NCBI GenBank assembly: GCA_964545075.1
Contig: CAZJFS010000017.1
Span: 1 to 42,635 of the forward strand
Direction of reading: 5' to 3'
Length of the DNA stretch: 42,635 nucleotides
From: DAOPXV01 sp035352535
GTDB taxonomy: Bacteria > Muiribacteriota > UBA9980
Part shown: in pieces, positions 1-8,298 of the stretch
How positions within the stretch are numbered: the first letter of the stretch is position 1
Layout of the letters: every line of letters starts with the position of its first letter
Notes under the pieces: model-generated
What the model was told of the DNA's origin: nothing
Databases searched by the model: none
Seen by the model: only the letters and a program-made list of their open reading frames with translations
Translations under genes and position numbers: made by a program

Positions 1-111
1 GATGTTGAAAAGTTCGCAAGCATGCCCCCGCCTGGAAATCTCATTTGCCATGAGTTCCGAATAATATTGGGTATTTCCGGTGCCTGAAAAATAAACGAGA
101 AGTATCTTCAT
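1..111 (-). CDS. Flavodoxin-like protein, N-terminal fragment (runs off the window)
   Basis: The first 37 codons of a minus-strand gene are visible; the rest lies beyond base 1. The peptide opens MKILLVYFSGTGNTQYYSE. A beta strand followed by SGTGNT is the phosphate-binding loop of flavodoxin-fold proteins, and this version is typical of the flavodoxin part of EFR1-type flavodoxin/ferredoxin proteins. The expected role is FMN-dependent electron transfer in the cytoplasm. Whether ferredoxin cysteines follow cannot be seen. There is no Shine-Dalgarno sequence before the ATG; instead a -10 box ends 8 bases upstream, so the transcript is probably leaderless. The gene diverges from the DUF123 gene. 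Confidence 0.75.
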   Translation of the reverse strand, partial: MKILLVYFSGTGNTQYYSELMANEISRRGHACELFNI

Positions 112-119
112 AGAATGAA

Positions 120-148
120 ATGATAACAGATTTCCATTATTTTTTCAA
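120..148 (-). promoter_or_regulatory. Sigma-70-type promoter of the flavodoxin-like gene
   Basis: Read on the minus strand, TTGAAA (143-148) is followed after 17 bases by TATCAT (120-125). The predicted transcription start is within about two bases of the ATG at 111, so the message would be close to leaderless. This agrees with the missing ribosome binding site. Confidence 0.55.
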
Positions 149-167
149 TATGATTAAGCGGCTGCTA

Positions 168-196
168 TTGTCAAATTTTTATTTTACTGTTATAAT
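168..196 (+). promoter_or_regulatory. Sigma-70-type promoter of the DUF123 gene
   Basis: TTGTCA (168-173), a 17-base spacer and a perfect TATAAT (191-196) form a strong promoter. The predicted start near 203 leaves a leader of about 70 bases before the ATG at 275, which has a GGAG ribosome binding site at 264-267. Confidence 0.65.
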
Positions 197-274
197 CAGG
201 CATGCATATAATGGCCCGCTGGCTATTGAAAACCATTTGCGTAAATATCTGGAAAAAACGAATGGAGAATTTTT

Positions 275-706
275 ATGGAAAATAATGACTGCGGTATATA
301 TCATGCCGTTTTTCAATTGAAAAAAGACCGCGTTATAAAAGTGGGCGCGCAAGGGGCGATGCTTTTTCCCGCAGCTTTTTATGTATACACCGGAACGGCC
401 CAGAAGAATCTGAGCGCCCGGGTCAGGCGCCACGCGGCGCGTGAGAAGAAAGTCAGGTGGCATATCGACTATCTCACGGTGGACCCGCACGTGAAGTTCA
501 TCGCGGCCTATTACAAGCCCTTTGCGAAGGCCGGCCGGGAGTGCGTAATGAATCTCGGAATAGTTATTAACGCAGCTTTTTATCTTCCGAAATTCGGGAC
601 CTCGGATTGCGTGGGCTGTCCCTCTCACCTGGCCGCGTTTGAAAAACTTGAATCGGCCGAATTCCTGTTCAAAGGACTTTTAAAGGTTCCGGTCGAAGGC
701 GTATAA
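275..706 (+). CDS. DUF123 / GIY-YIG-type nuclease-like protein
   Basis: This 143-residue protein matches the DUF123 (COG1833, Uri superfamily endonuclease) pattern. GIYHAVFQL near the N-terminus stands in for the GIY part, and YVYTGTAQKNLSARVRRH followed by WHIDYL is the family's conserved core. A late GTSDCVGCPSHL stretch is the usual Cys/His segment. GIY-YIG proteins cut DNA with a single metal, but the function of stand-alone DUF123 proteins is poorly known. It is sometimes fused to or found near endonuclease III. The length is normal for the family. The start is chosen for its GGAG site seven bases upstream. The gene is monocistronic, with its own promoter (168-196) and a terminator right after the stop. 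Confidence 0.85.
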   Translation: MENNDCGIYHAVFQLKKDRVIKVGAQGAMLFPAAFYVYTGTAQKNLSARVRRHAAREKKVRWHIDYLTVDPHVKFIAAYYKPFAKAGRECVMNLGIVINAAFYLPKFGTSDCVGCPSHLAAFEKLESAEFLFKGLLKVPVEGV

Positions 707-730
707 GTCCTGCCTAAAGGACTGCTTTTT
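706..730 (+). terminator. Rho-independent terminator after the DUF123 gene
   Basis: AGTCCT (706-711) pairs with AGGACT (718-723) around a 6-base loop, followed by GC and five Ts. The stem begins on the last base of the stop codon. Confidence 0.6.
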
Positions 731-840
731 ACTTTTTCGCCGGTCTTGCACGTGATTTTCGCGCTCGTTTTTTTCATCATGCCGTTTTCGGCTCGCGCGT
801 TTGAAAGCTTTTTCAATTCATTCAAAAAATGCGCCATTAT

Positions 841-872
841 TCTTTAAAAGCGGTAAATATTAGAGTTTTACC
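841..872 (-). terminator. Weak candidate terminator after mutS
   Basis: On the minus strand GGTAAA (867-872) pairs with TTTACC (852-857) and GCTTTTAAAG follows. The stem is only 6 bp and AT-rich and it overlaps the last mutS codons, so it may be inefficient. Confidence 0.3.
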
Positions 873-3526
873 CTGAAGGCCGTTTTTATCAGATCGTTGA
901 GTTTGGCTAATGCTTCCATGGGCGTAGTGGAATTGACCTCGATGTTTTTAAGCGTATTCACCATTTCTTCCACTTCCGCGGATATTTGAGGCGGAGCCGG
1001 TTTGGCTTCGAAGAGATCGAGCTGGTTTTCGTCGGCTTTTTGACGCGCCCTGCCGCCGAATTTCAAGAGTTTGGCGATGCTGTTTTTTTCATCGCTGGCT
1101 TCCAGGGTGGCCAGTATGTCGTTGGCGCGGGTGATAACCTGATCCGGGAGCCCGGCGATCCGGGCGACGTGTATTCCATATGATTTAGTGGCGGGGCCCG
1201 CGAGTATCTTGTGCAGAAAAACTATGCCGGAATCCGTTTCGGATATGGCCACGTTCAAATTCTGTATTTTGGAATACGTCTTATCGAGCACGGTCAGTTC
1301 ATGATAGTGCGTCGCGAACAGCGTACGCGCTCCGTCTAAAAGGTTTCCTCCGCCGTTTAATATGAATTCTATGACTGAATACGCTATGGCAAGGCCGTCG
1401 TAGGTCGAAGTCCCGCGGCCTATCTCGTCTAAAATTATAAGACTTCTGTCCGTTGCGTTGTTTAATATATTGGCGGTCTCTATCATTTCGACCATGAAGG
1501 TCGACTGGCCCGCCGCGAGGTTGTCGGATGCGCCGATGCGCGTGAATATCCTGTCGCAAATGCCGATCCGGGCGGATCTGGCTGGAACGAAAGAGCCGGT
1601 CTGAGCCATAAGCGTTATGAGCGCTACCTGGCGTATATAAGTGGATTTGCCGGCCATGTTGGGGCCCGTCAGTATCTGCACGTGAGAGTGCTTTCCGCCT
1701 ATATGCGTATCGTTATTGATGAATCCGATATAATTCATTTTATTTTCGACTACGGGATGGCGGCCTTCTATTATTTCCATTTCCGGGCCGTCAGTGACTT
1801 CAGGGCGGCAGTAATTATAGCGTCCGGCGGCCTCCGCGAGCGACGCGAGGCAGTCTATGACGGATATGACGCCGGCGCATTCGTAAATATTCACGGTGTC
1901 CTTGAGTATCTCGTCGAGCAGCCTTTGAAATATCTCATATTCGAGTTTTTTTTGCTGCTCGTCGGCGTTTAATATCTGATTTTCCATTTCCTTGAGTTCG
2001 GGGGTATAAAACCGCTCCGCGCCGGCAAGTGTCTGTTTACGAATATAATCGGCCGGTATATTGCCGAGATTGGATTTGGTTATCTCTATGTAATATCCGA
2101 AGATTCTGTTATATTTTATCTTGAGCGATTTTATGCCGCTGCGTTTTTGCTCTTTCTGCTCGAGGTTTAAAAGCCATTCCTTTCCACCCCTGGCGATTTT
2201 GACCACTTCGTCGAGTTTTTCGTCGAAGCCTGCCTTTATTATTCCGCCGTCCCTGAGCGAAACCGGCGGGTCGTCGGATATCGAGCGGCCTATAAGTTCG
2301 GCCAGATGCGACAGATCAGCTATTTTTGAAACGTAACGCGCGATGATGCCGTCCTCAGGGTGTCCGTTCAGCGCCATTTTGATGGCGGTCACGGCGTTAA
2401 GGGATTTTTTCAGAGCTATTATATCCCTCGGATTACAGGTCCGCATGGAAACGCGCGCCATTATTCTTTCAATGTCGTAAATTCCGGAGAGGCTTTCAGT
2501 TATCTCGCGTTTCAGCCGGAAATTATCGCGGAATTCCGTAATGACGTCCTGGCGCCATCTGATCTGATCTATGTCGCATAACGGCGTTTCAAGCCAGGTT
2601 TTAAGCGCGCGTCCGCCCATGGCCGTTTTCGTGAAATTAAGGACTGAAAAAAGCGAAGGCGTTATGTCGAGCGAAAGCCGGCTCTGTATGTCCAGGTGCA
2701 TATATATCGATTTCTGGCGCGGCGTGATTTTTTTTATGTGAGGAACGCTGTTCTTCTGCGTCTGGCGGAGATATTTTATGACGGCCGCCGCCGCGACCGT
2801 CGAACATGCGAAAGAATCGGGCGTGATCCCGAATCCTTCCAGCGATTTAACTCCGAAATGCCCGCAGAGAAAATCCGCCGCTTCGGATTGCGAGGCCGGA
2901 TAATCCTTTTCGAACTGGCTCATCGTGACACGGGACCCGCCCGGCCTTGAAAGTCTTGAAGTGAAGTCGGGGTTTAGGTATAGCTCCTCGCAGATGATAA
3001 CCTCGGCGGGGTCAAGCCTCATGAATTCGTCGATCAGCGATTGCAGCGCCGAATCGCCGGAATAATCGCAGACGTAAAAATCCGAAGTCGAAATATCTAT
3101 ATAGCTGAATCCGTATATTCCATTGTTGTGATAGATCGAGGCCAGATAGTTGTTGGAAGTTTCCTCGAGATAATTGGCCTCGGTGAGCGTGCCTGGCGTT
3201 ATGATGCGCGTCACGTCGCGCTCGACAAGCGCGCCTTTCGCCTCTTTCGGGTCCTCGATCTGATCGCATACCGCTATCTTATAGCCGCGTTTGATAAGCT
3301 TGGCGATGTAATTATCGACGGAGTGGTAAGGGACTCCGGCGAGAGGTATTTCCTCGCCCGCAGATTCCTTGCCGCGCGCCGTAAGAACTATGTTAAGTTC
3401 CTGCGAGGCGATCTTCGCGTCCTCGAAAAAGGTTTCGTAAAAGTCGCCAACCCTGAATAAAAGTATCATTCCGGGATGGCGGGCTTTTATCGAAAGATAT
3501 TGTTCCATCATCGGGGTTCTGGCCAT
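860..3526 (-). CDS. mutS: DNA mismatch repair ATPase MutS
   Basis: MutS finds base mismatches and small loops in newly copied DNA and starts repair with MutL. The 888-residue length is standard for MutS1. The mismatch-reading Phe-X-Glu motif is present as GDFYETF (F29, E31). The Walker A motif GPNMAGKST starts near residue 621 and is followed by DEIGRGTSTYDG (Walker B and signature) and FATHYHELT. The C-terminal part carries the usual KNIEVNSTTPMEAL segment near the clamp-binding end. It is the last gene of a six-gene minus-strand run, starting 8 bases after the stop of the GH63 gene with no strong ribosome binding site, which suggests translational coupling. No mutL is in the window. Confidence 0.98.
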   Translation of the reverse strand: MARTPMMEQYLSIKARHPGMILLFRVGDFYETFFEDAKIASQELNIVLTARGKESAGEEIPLAGVPYHSVDNYIAKLIKRGYKIAVCDQIEDPKEAKGALVERDVTRIITPGTLTEANYLEETSNNYLASIYHNNGIYGFSYIDISTSDFYVCDYSGDSALQSLIDEFMRLDPAEVIICEELYLNPDFTSRLSRPGGSRVTMSQFEKDYPASQSEAADFLCGHFGVKSLEGFGITPDSFACSTVAAAAVIKYLRQTQKNSVPHIKKITPRQKSIYMHLDIQSRLSLDITPSLFSVLNFTKTAMGGRALKTWLETPLCDIDQIRWRQDVITEFRDNFRLKREITESLSGIYDIERIMARVSMRTCNPRDIIALKKSLNAVTAIKMALNGHPEDGIIARYVSKIADLSHLAELIGRSISDDPPVSLRDGGIIKAGFDEKLDEVVKIARGGKEWLLNLEQKEQKRSGIKSLKIKYNRIFGYYIEITKSNLGNIPADYIRKQTLAGAERFYTPELKEMENQILNADEQQKKLEYEIFQRLLDEILKDTVNIYECAGVISVIDCLASLAEAAGRYNYCRPEVTDGPEMEIIEGRHPVVENKMNYIGFINNDTHIGGKHSHVQILTGPNMAGKSTYIRQVALITLMAQTGSFVPARSARIGICDRIFTRIGASDNLAAGQSTFMVEMIETANILNNATDRSLIILDEIGRGTSTYDGLAIAYSVIEFILNGGGNLLDGARTLFATHYHELTVLDKTYSKIQNLNVAISETDSGIVFLHKILAGPATKSYGIHVARIAGLPDQVITRANDILATLEASDEKNSIAKLLKFGGRARQKADENQLDLFEAKPAPPQISAEVEEMVNTLKNIEVNSTTPMEALAKLNDLIKTAFRVKL

Positions 3527-3534
3527 GTCGTGAT

Positions 3535-5967
3535 CTAGTCCCTTGTATTAGCGTAAACTTTTTCTATTTCGATCAATGTTGGTTCCTGCGATATCTCGCC
3601 CGTCTCCGAGTCCTCTTTCAATTCGCCGAAATCGAATTCGAAGACTATCGGGCTGCTTCGCACTATGCTCGCGAAGCATTTTATCTCGCCGTTTATTTTA
3701 ACGTAAGCCGAAAGGGAGTCGCCTATCTTGGATATCTTAAACTGGGTCGGCCCGCGTCCGATGACCTTGAAGCGCAGTTTCGATTCATTTTCAAAGTAAT
3801 CGAATATCATCGCGCAGGGCGATACTTTTATCTTTCTTTCGCGGTCTATGAAAAGTTCCAGCACCTGCGGCGAAGAGTGCACGTCGATCCTGTTTTTTCC
3901 GACGCGCAGGCCGCTTATTTTGGCGTCGTCGAGCGAGAATAAGCTTCCAAGCCTGAATTTGCCGTCGACTTGTATCTCGAAGAATTCTTCCAGAAACATA
4001 AGCCCCATAAGCGATCCCCATGTGTAAAACGGGGATGTGCGGCAGTAAATGCCGTTTTGAGCTTCGCCGAAGCCTGTATAGGAGCTATAGTTTTCGTGCA
4101 CATGCGAAGATTTTTGCCATTCGAATTGGAACTGGCGAACGGAGCTTAAAGCCAGCTCATAAGCCTTGCGGAACATTCCCTGCATTCTCAAAGCTTTATA
4201 TGCCAGGTAGTTGAACGGCGGCCATATCCTTCCGCGCCAGTAGTCTCCGTCCTTTGACACGAGCGGGTGATTGGGATCGAGCGACATTACTTTAAATATT
4301 GTCCCGAAGAAATCCGGATTTTTGAAGTGCTCATTCATTTTTTGCTTCATTTCGCGTGAAAGGCGTATGAAAAGCATTGGATAAAATGATGTCGGCGTGT
4401 ATACCCTGGAGAGAGTTCCATCGTTTTTTCTGTTGGAGAAAATTCCTTTTTCGGCGTCGTAGAGGTTTGAAAGTATAACTTCTTGAAAATTCATCGCTTC
4501 ATTGGCGAAAAATGAATAGTCGTCCATTATTTTTAATTCCGAAGCCATCAGCGCCAGAATGGCCGCAGAATAGCCCGTTAGCGAAGTGAGATCTACGCAG
4601 TCGCCGTCGAGCGTCAGCTTGGACGGGTCGAAGTTGAAATCGTCCCACATGGGGCTGTCATCGATGCCGGATTCATAAATCGCGCCGACTTTTCCCGGGA
4701 TATAATTTTTCGTTTTCCCGTTATTTTTTTCGTTTATATCCGCGCCCCATGACAGCAGATATGGCTTGCTGCCCGTCCTTTTATTCTTGAGAAAGTTATA
4801 ATATTTTTTGAGCCTGTGATAGCATCCTGCCAGGAATTCCTTGTCTTTGGTATAAAGATAAGCGTTCCAGACCGCGGCGGTAATGACGGGCGGGTTCGTT
4901 CTGTCCGAGACGATGTCGTCTATAATAAGCTGCGGTATGCGGCCCGTATCGTCGATATATGAGAGAAGGTTCGAAACGAGGTCAGCGGCCAGCTCGTAGT
5001 TGAACGGCGCCGCTATCATGGACGCGAAGGCTGTATCCCAGTTGAATACGAGCGGGCCGCCCCTTTTTTCGTTTTCGATGCCGTAGTTTTCCTCCATCAT
5101 CGTTACCCAGGACTTGGATACCGGCAGATACGCGGCCTTTTTTTCGGGGTTATATGACATATTCCAGTATATTGGCGCGCATATGGCGTTGCCGATATCG
5201 TTGAAATAATTCGTGGTGAAATTCGTTGACGAATAAAGGAACTTCTTTTTCGAGGACGTGAAAATACGTTCCATGTCGTCTATTTTATTTATATCATTCA
5301 TTTCAAGCTCTGAAGAAATTCCGAAATAGGTCAATTTATGCGGTGAAACGCAGAAAACATCGCCTTCGCAGATATCTTCGTATAAATAAAGCTTGTTTTC
5401 CTTGAAGATGTCGTCTAACTTTAGAGACGTGGACAGGACGGAAAAATTTTCGTTGCCTCCGTTCTGGTTATAAGCGTGTATCGCACCGCCGGTGGCGTCG
5501 AAAGCTTCGAAGCTGAAGAGCGATTTCGAAAGCGTGCGCGATATTTTGAGAGGGGCGTCGTTTGCGCCCTTGAAAAGCAGAAGAAAATAGCCTTTTTCAA
5601 TGTTTATGTCGGACGGCTCCAGTTTCATGAAAAGGTTGAACGGATCGGTTTTAGCGAAGGTCACGTTAAGTTTCGCTTCGTTATGAATGTATCCGATTTT
5701 GCCGTAATTCAAGCCGAAGTCGCGCTCATAAGCCCTTGCTTCAGCCATGCCCGGAATGTCCTTATGTTTTTTGTGGACCTCCGGCTCCTGCGAAGGCTGA
5801 CCCACGTTATAGCCGAACTGGTATATGAAACGGTCAGCCTGACGGTCGTAATAGAAAACGCAAATTTCCGTTCTGGTCTCAGGGTTGGTGAGCAGGTTAA
5901 GCCCGAAATGGCTGTAAGTGTTATATCCTAAAGGGTATTTTTCGCCGAGTATGAATTGTTTTGCCAT
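3535..5967 (-). CDS. GH63-family glycoside hydrolase (glucosidase / mannosylglycerate-hydrolase type)
   Basis: This 810-residue protein has an N-terminal beta-rich region (about 1-270) and an (alpha/alpha)6 catalytic barrel (about 290-690), then a beta C-terminal tail. Signature stretches are FNWDTAFASM (D311), YESGIDDSPMWD, YWRGRIWPPFNYLAYKAL and HENYSSYTG. In GH63 the general acid is an Asp in the SGxD segment and the base a Glu in the ENY segment; the matching residues here are D436 and E625. Substrates in the family include glucosyl- and mannosylglycerate, other alpha-glucosides and glycan ends, and I cannot choose among them. There is no signal peptide, so it acts in the cytoplasm. AAGGTG lies eight bases before the ATG. 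Its place between an AsmA-like gene and mutS gives no metabolic clue. Confidence 0.8.
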   Translation of the reverse strand: MAKQFILGEKYPLGYNTYSHFGLNLLTNPETRTEICVFYYDRQADRFIYQFGYNVGQPSQEPEVHKKHKDIPGMAEARAYERDFGLNYGKIGYIHNEAKLNVTFAKTDPFNLFMKLEPSDINIEKGYFLLLFKGANDAPLKISRTLSKSLFSFEAFDATGGAIHAYNQNGGNENFSVLSTSLKLDDIFKENKLYLYEDICEGDVFCVSPHKLTYFGISSELEMNDINKIDDMERIFTSSKKKFLYSSTNFTTNYFNDIGNAICAPIYWNMSYNPEKKAAYLPVSKSWVTMMEENYGIENEKRGGPLVFNWDTAFASMIAAPFNYELAADLVSNLLSYIDDTGRIPQLIIDDIVSDRTNPPVITAAVWNAYLYTKDKEFLAGCYHRLKKYYNFLKNKRTGSKPYLLSWGADINEKNNGKTKNYIPGKVGAIYESGIDDSPMWDDFNFDPSKLTLDGDCVDLTSLTGYSAAILALMASELKIMDDYSFFANEAMNFQEVILSNLYDAEKGIFSNRKNDGTLSRVYTPTSFYPMLFIRLSREMKQKMNEHFKNPDFFGTIFKVMSLDPNHPLVSKDGDYWRGRIWPPFNYLAYKALRMQGMFRKAYELALSSVRQFQFEWQKSSHVHENYSSYTGFGEAQNGIYCRTSPFYTWGSLMGLMFLEEFFEIQVDGKFRLGSLFSLDDAKISGLRVGKNRIDVHSSPQVLELFIDRERKIKVSPCAMIFDYFENESKLRFKVIGRGPTQFKISKIGDSLSAYVKINGEIKCFASIVRSSPIVFEFDFGELKEDSETGEISQEPTLIEIEKVYANTRD

Positions 5968-5994
5968 AATAATTACACCTTGCCGATCTGAATG

Positions 5995-7431
5995 TTATTT
6001 TTTGCCATTGTCCGTTTTGAAAAAATTCTTGAATTTATCGTACATTACGTCCTTCGTAATGCGCATTAATGATTCCGCGTCCATATCGTACATTATCAGC
6101 GGATTCGAAGCGCTTCCAATTATGCGCCCGTAGATTGCGAGCCCATCCTTCATGGAAGTGAAATCCACGCCGAGGGTATTTTTTAAAAGGATGCTTTGAG
6201 GTATCTTAAGTTCGGCGTGTCCGTCGATAACGTCTTTTTCATCTATCGTGGCGCTGCCTTCGAAAGTATAGTTTGAAGATCTCACCGAGATTTTATTTAA
6301 TTTTAATTTTCGAGCTGAAAGTCCGGCTTTGATTTCTATGGTTCCGGCCTTGCTCGTAAGGTCGGGTCCGAGCCCGAGCGAAGTGACGAAATCGCCGAAT
6401 CCCTGATTGGTAAAAATCCAGTTTCTGTCGGGTTTGTATTCGAGCAAAGATGAATCCGCGAAGGTTATCGCGGCTTCCATGGAACCGGCCCGTAGATCGT
6501 TAATGTTTCCACGGTACGAGATAGCGGCTTCCATTGAATCGCTCATTACGAGAGTTTCCAGTAACGGATTCTTCCTGAAAAAATCCGATGTGTTGAATCC
6601 CGATATCCCGAGGTTGATTTCGACGGATCCGGATGAAGGGGTATGCCTGAATTTATCGACCGTGAAACTGCCGCCGCATATTATGGCGCGCATAGCGTTT
6701 GACGTGAGTTCCTTCAGGGCGGGATAATCGATATCGGCCGCCAGCTCCGATATGATGAACGAAACGGGAGAATTGTCGAGATTAAAGGCTCCGGGTTTTG
6801 CGATCATTTTGTCGCAGGTCAGCGTCAAGTTCAGCCATTTATTTTCACCGGGATTTTCTTTGTAAGCGCTTTCCAGGCGTACCGCGGAAGTCGCGAGCGT
6901 GCCGCCCCAGGGAGATGAAAAATCAAACGCCGCTTTTAATGTCAGGGGCGACGGCCGGCCTTTTATATATGAAAAAAGAAGTCTTGCCGTAAGCATTCCT
7001 ATCTCTACGGTTCCTCCGCGAGTTTTGAAGAAGGCGCCCGACACGGTCGAATCGATGGGAATACTCGAAAAAGTTAAATAATTGAAGATATGCGAAAGAG
7101 GGTTTATTACTGCCTCGATTTTTTTTACGCCGAACAATATTTCCGACGGTAAATCAATGCTTCCCGGAGCGTTCCTTGATTTTTTCGGGATCGCGGTGAT
7201 ATCTTCCAGCGTGAGTTTGGAAAGGAGATCGCCGTCGATCTTGCGGTAGGAAACGAATGTATCGCTCTGATTTAGCGCCCGGGAGATATTGATGTCGAGC
7301 ATCGCGGCAAAATAGTTGCTCTTAAGGTATAAAAGCGTCATTGAAAAGAATATGAAGATAAATATACAAATTATATATATGAATATAAGTATCTTTTTTG
7401 AGGTCTGAAGGGTGGTGTTTATATTGTCCAT
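5995..7431 (-). CDS. AsmA/TamB-like membrane-anchored protein
   Basis: The 478-residue protein has one N-terminal membrane segment (about residues 13-34) and a long periplasm-facing region of repeated beta strands. The region after the anchor, with an early DINISRALN and FVSYRKIDGDLLSKLTLEDI pattern, resembles AsmA/TamB family proteins, where strands after the helix are read as features of the differentiating membrane. Members form lipid-conducting groove proteins spanning the periplasm or affect outer-membrane assembly. It is shorter than typical TamB and I see no DUF490 end. The gene overlaps nadC by 13 bases and has no ribosome binding site of its own, so translation is probably coupled. 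A related, larger protein is encoded at 11817-14459. Confidence 0.6.
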   Translation of the reverse strand: MDNINTTLQTSKKILIFIYIICIFIFIFFSMTLLYLKSNYFAAMLDINISRALNQSDTFVSYRKIDGDLLSKLTLEDITAIPKKSRNAPGSIDLPSEILFGVKKIEAVINPLSHIFNYLTFSSIPIDSTVSGAFFKTRGGTVEIGMLTARLLFSYIKGRPSPLTLKAAFDFSSPWGGTLATSAVRLESAYKENPGENKWLNLTLTCDKMIAKPGAFNLDNSPVSFIISELAADIDYPALKELTSNAMRAIICGGSFTVDKFRHTPSSGSVEINLGISGFNTSDFFRKNPLLETLVMSDSMEAAISYRGNINDLRAGSMEAAITFADSSLLEYKPDRNWIFTNQGFGDFVTSLGLGPDLTSKAGTIEIKAGLSARKLKLNKISVRSSNYTFEGSATIDEKDVIDGHAELKIPQSILLKNTLGVDFTSMKDGLAIYGRIIGSASNPLIMYDMDAESLMRITKDVMYDKFKNFFKTDNGKK

Positions 7432-8294
7432 TTTTTTTCGGCGGTTTTAATTATATCAAGGCTTATATCGGCGGATCTGGCCGAGTGCGTCAGCGCGCCT
7501 ATAGATATAAGGTCGACTCCGGTCCGCGCGACCTCGACTATGTTGTTTTCGTTGATTCCTCCGGACGCTTCGGTTATCGCGCCACCGTCTATAAGTTTTA
7601 CGGCCTTTTTCATTTCGGCCGGCGGCATGTTGTCGAGCATTATTACATCGGCTCCTGACATTAACGCTTCTTTTACTTCCTCAATATTTTTGGTTTCCAC
7701 TTCTATTCTGATTAGATGATGAGCATATGCCCTGGCCTTTTTAACTGCGGCGGTTATGCTTTTCGAAGCGGCTATGTGGTTGTCTTTTATTAATATTCCG
7801 TCGAACAGGCCGAACCTGTGGTTTGCGGCCCCGCCGAGACGTACGGCGTCTTTTTCGAATATCCTGAAATTAGGGGTCGTTTTTCTGGTGTCGACGATCC
7901 TGGCTCCGGTTCCGGCGATCAAATCAGAAAGCTTTCTGGCGTAAGTGGCTATTCCGCTCATTCGCTGAAGGATGTTTAAGAATGTCCGTTCCCCGCTCAG
8001 GATAAGACGAGTGCTGCCTGAAATTTTAATGATTATCGCGCCTTTTTTTATGGCCTTTCCATCGTCCGTTGTTTTATAGATCTTCACGTCAGGGCAGTTC
8101 AGCGTTTTAGAAAGCAGTTCGAAAACCCTTAGCGCGTGAGGTACTCCAGCCAAAACGCCGTCAGTTTTATATATGATGTTCGCTGTCGATACCAGCTTTT
8201 CCCCGATCGTGGCGTTGGTGGTTATATCTCCGGCCTGGCCGAGATCTTCCATAAGCGCCATGGATATGTATTTGTCTATGTATTCAAAATTCAT
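7419..8294 (-). CDS. nadC: Nicotinate-nucleotide pyrophosphorylase (carboxylating)
   Basis: NadC makes nicotinate mononucleotide, CO2 and pyrophosphate from quinolinate and PRPP in de novo NAD synthesis. The 291-residue length is normal. Key stretches are GDITTNATI, RMSGIATYAR, DTRKTTPNFRIFEKDAV (the PRPP/quinolinate-binding TRKTTP), LFDGILIKDNHI, IEVETKN, VIMLDNMPP and EASGGINENN, covering the binding residues of the family. GGAGA stands seven bases before the ATG. It begins 4 bases after the amidohydrolase stop and overlaps the next gene. The partner genes nadA and nadB are not in this window. Confidence 0.97.
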   Translation of the reverse strand: MNFEYIDKYISMALMEDLGQAGDITTNATIGEKLVSTANIIYKTDGVLAGVPHALRVFELLSKTLNCPDVKIYKTTDDGKAIKKGAIIIKISGSTRLILSGERTFLNILQRMSGIATYARKLSDLIAGTGARIVDTRKTTPNFRIFEKDAVRLGGAANHRFGLFDGILIKDNHIAASKSITAAVKKARAYAHHLIRIEVETKNIEEVKEALMSGADVIMLDNMPPAEMKKAVKLIDGGAITEASGGINENNIVEVARTGVDLISIGALTHSARSADISLDIIKTAEKKWTI

Positions 8295-8298
8295 TATA

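Noticed and set aside
120..320. Plus-strand reading frame of 66 codons before the DUF123 gene
   Set aside because: It spans the promoter and the true start of the DUF123 gene, has no ribosome binding site and no protein-like pattern.
625..837. Minus-strand reading frame of 70 codons
   Set aside because: It covers the terminator and the end of the DUF123 gene, with low-complexity composition.
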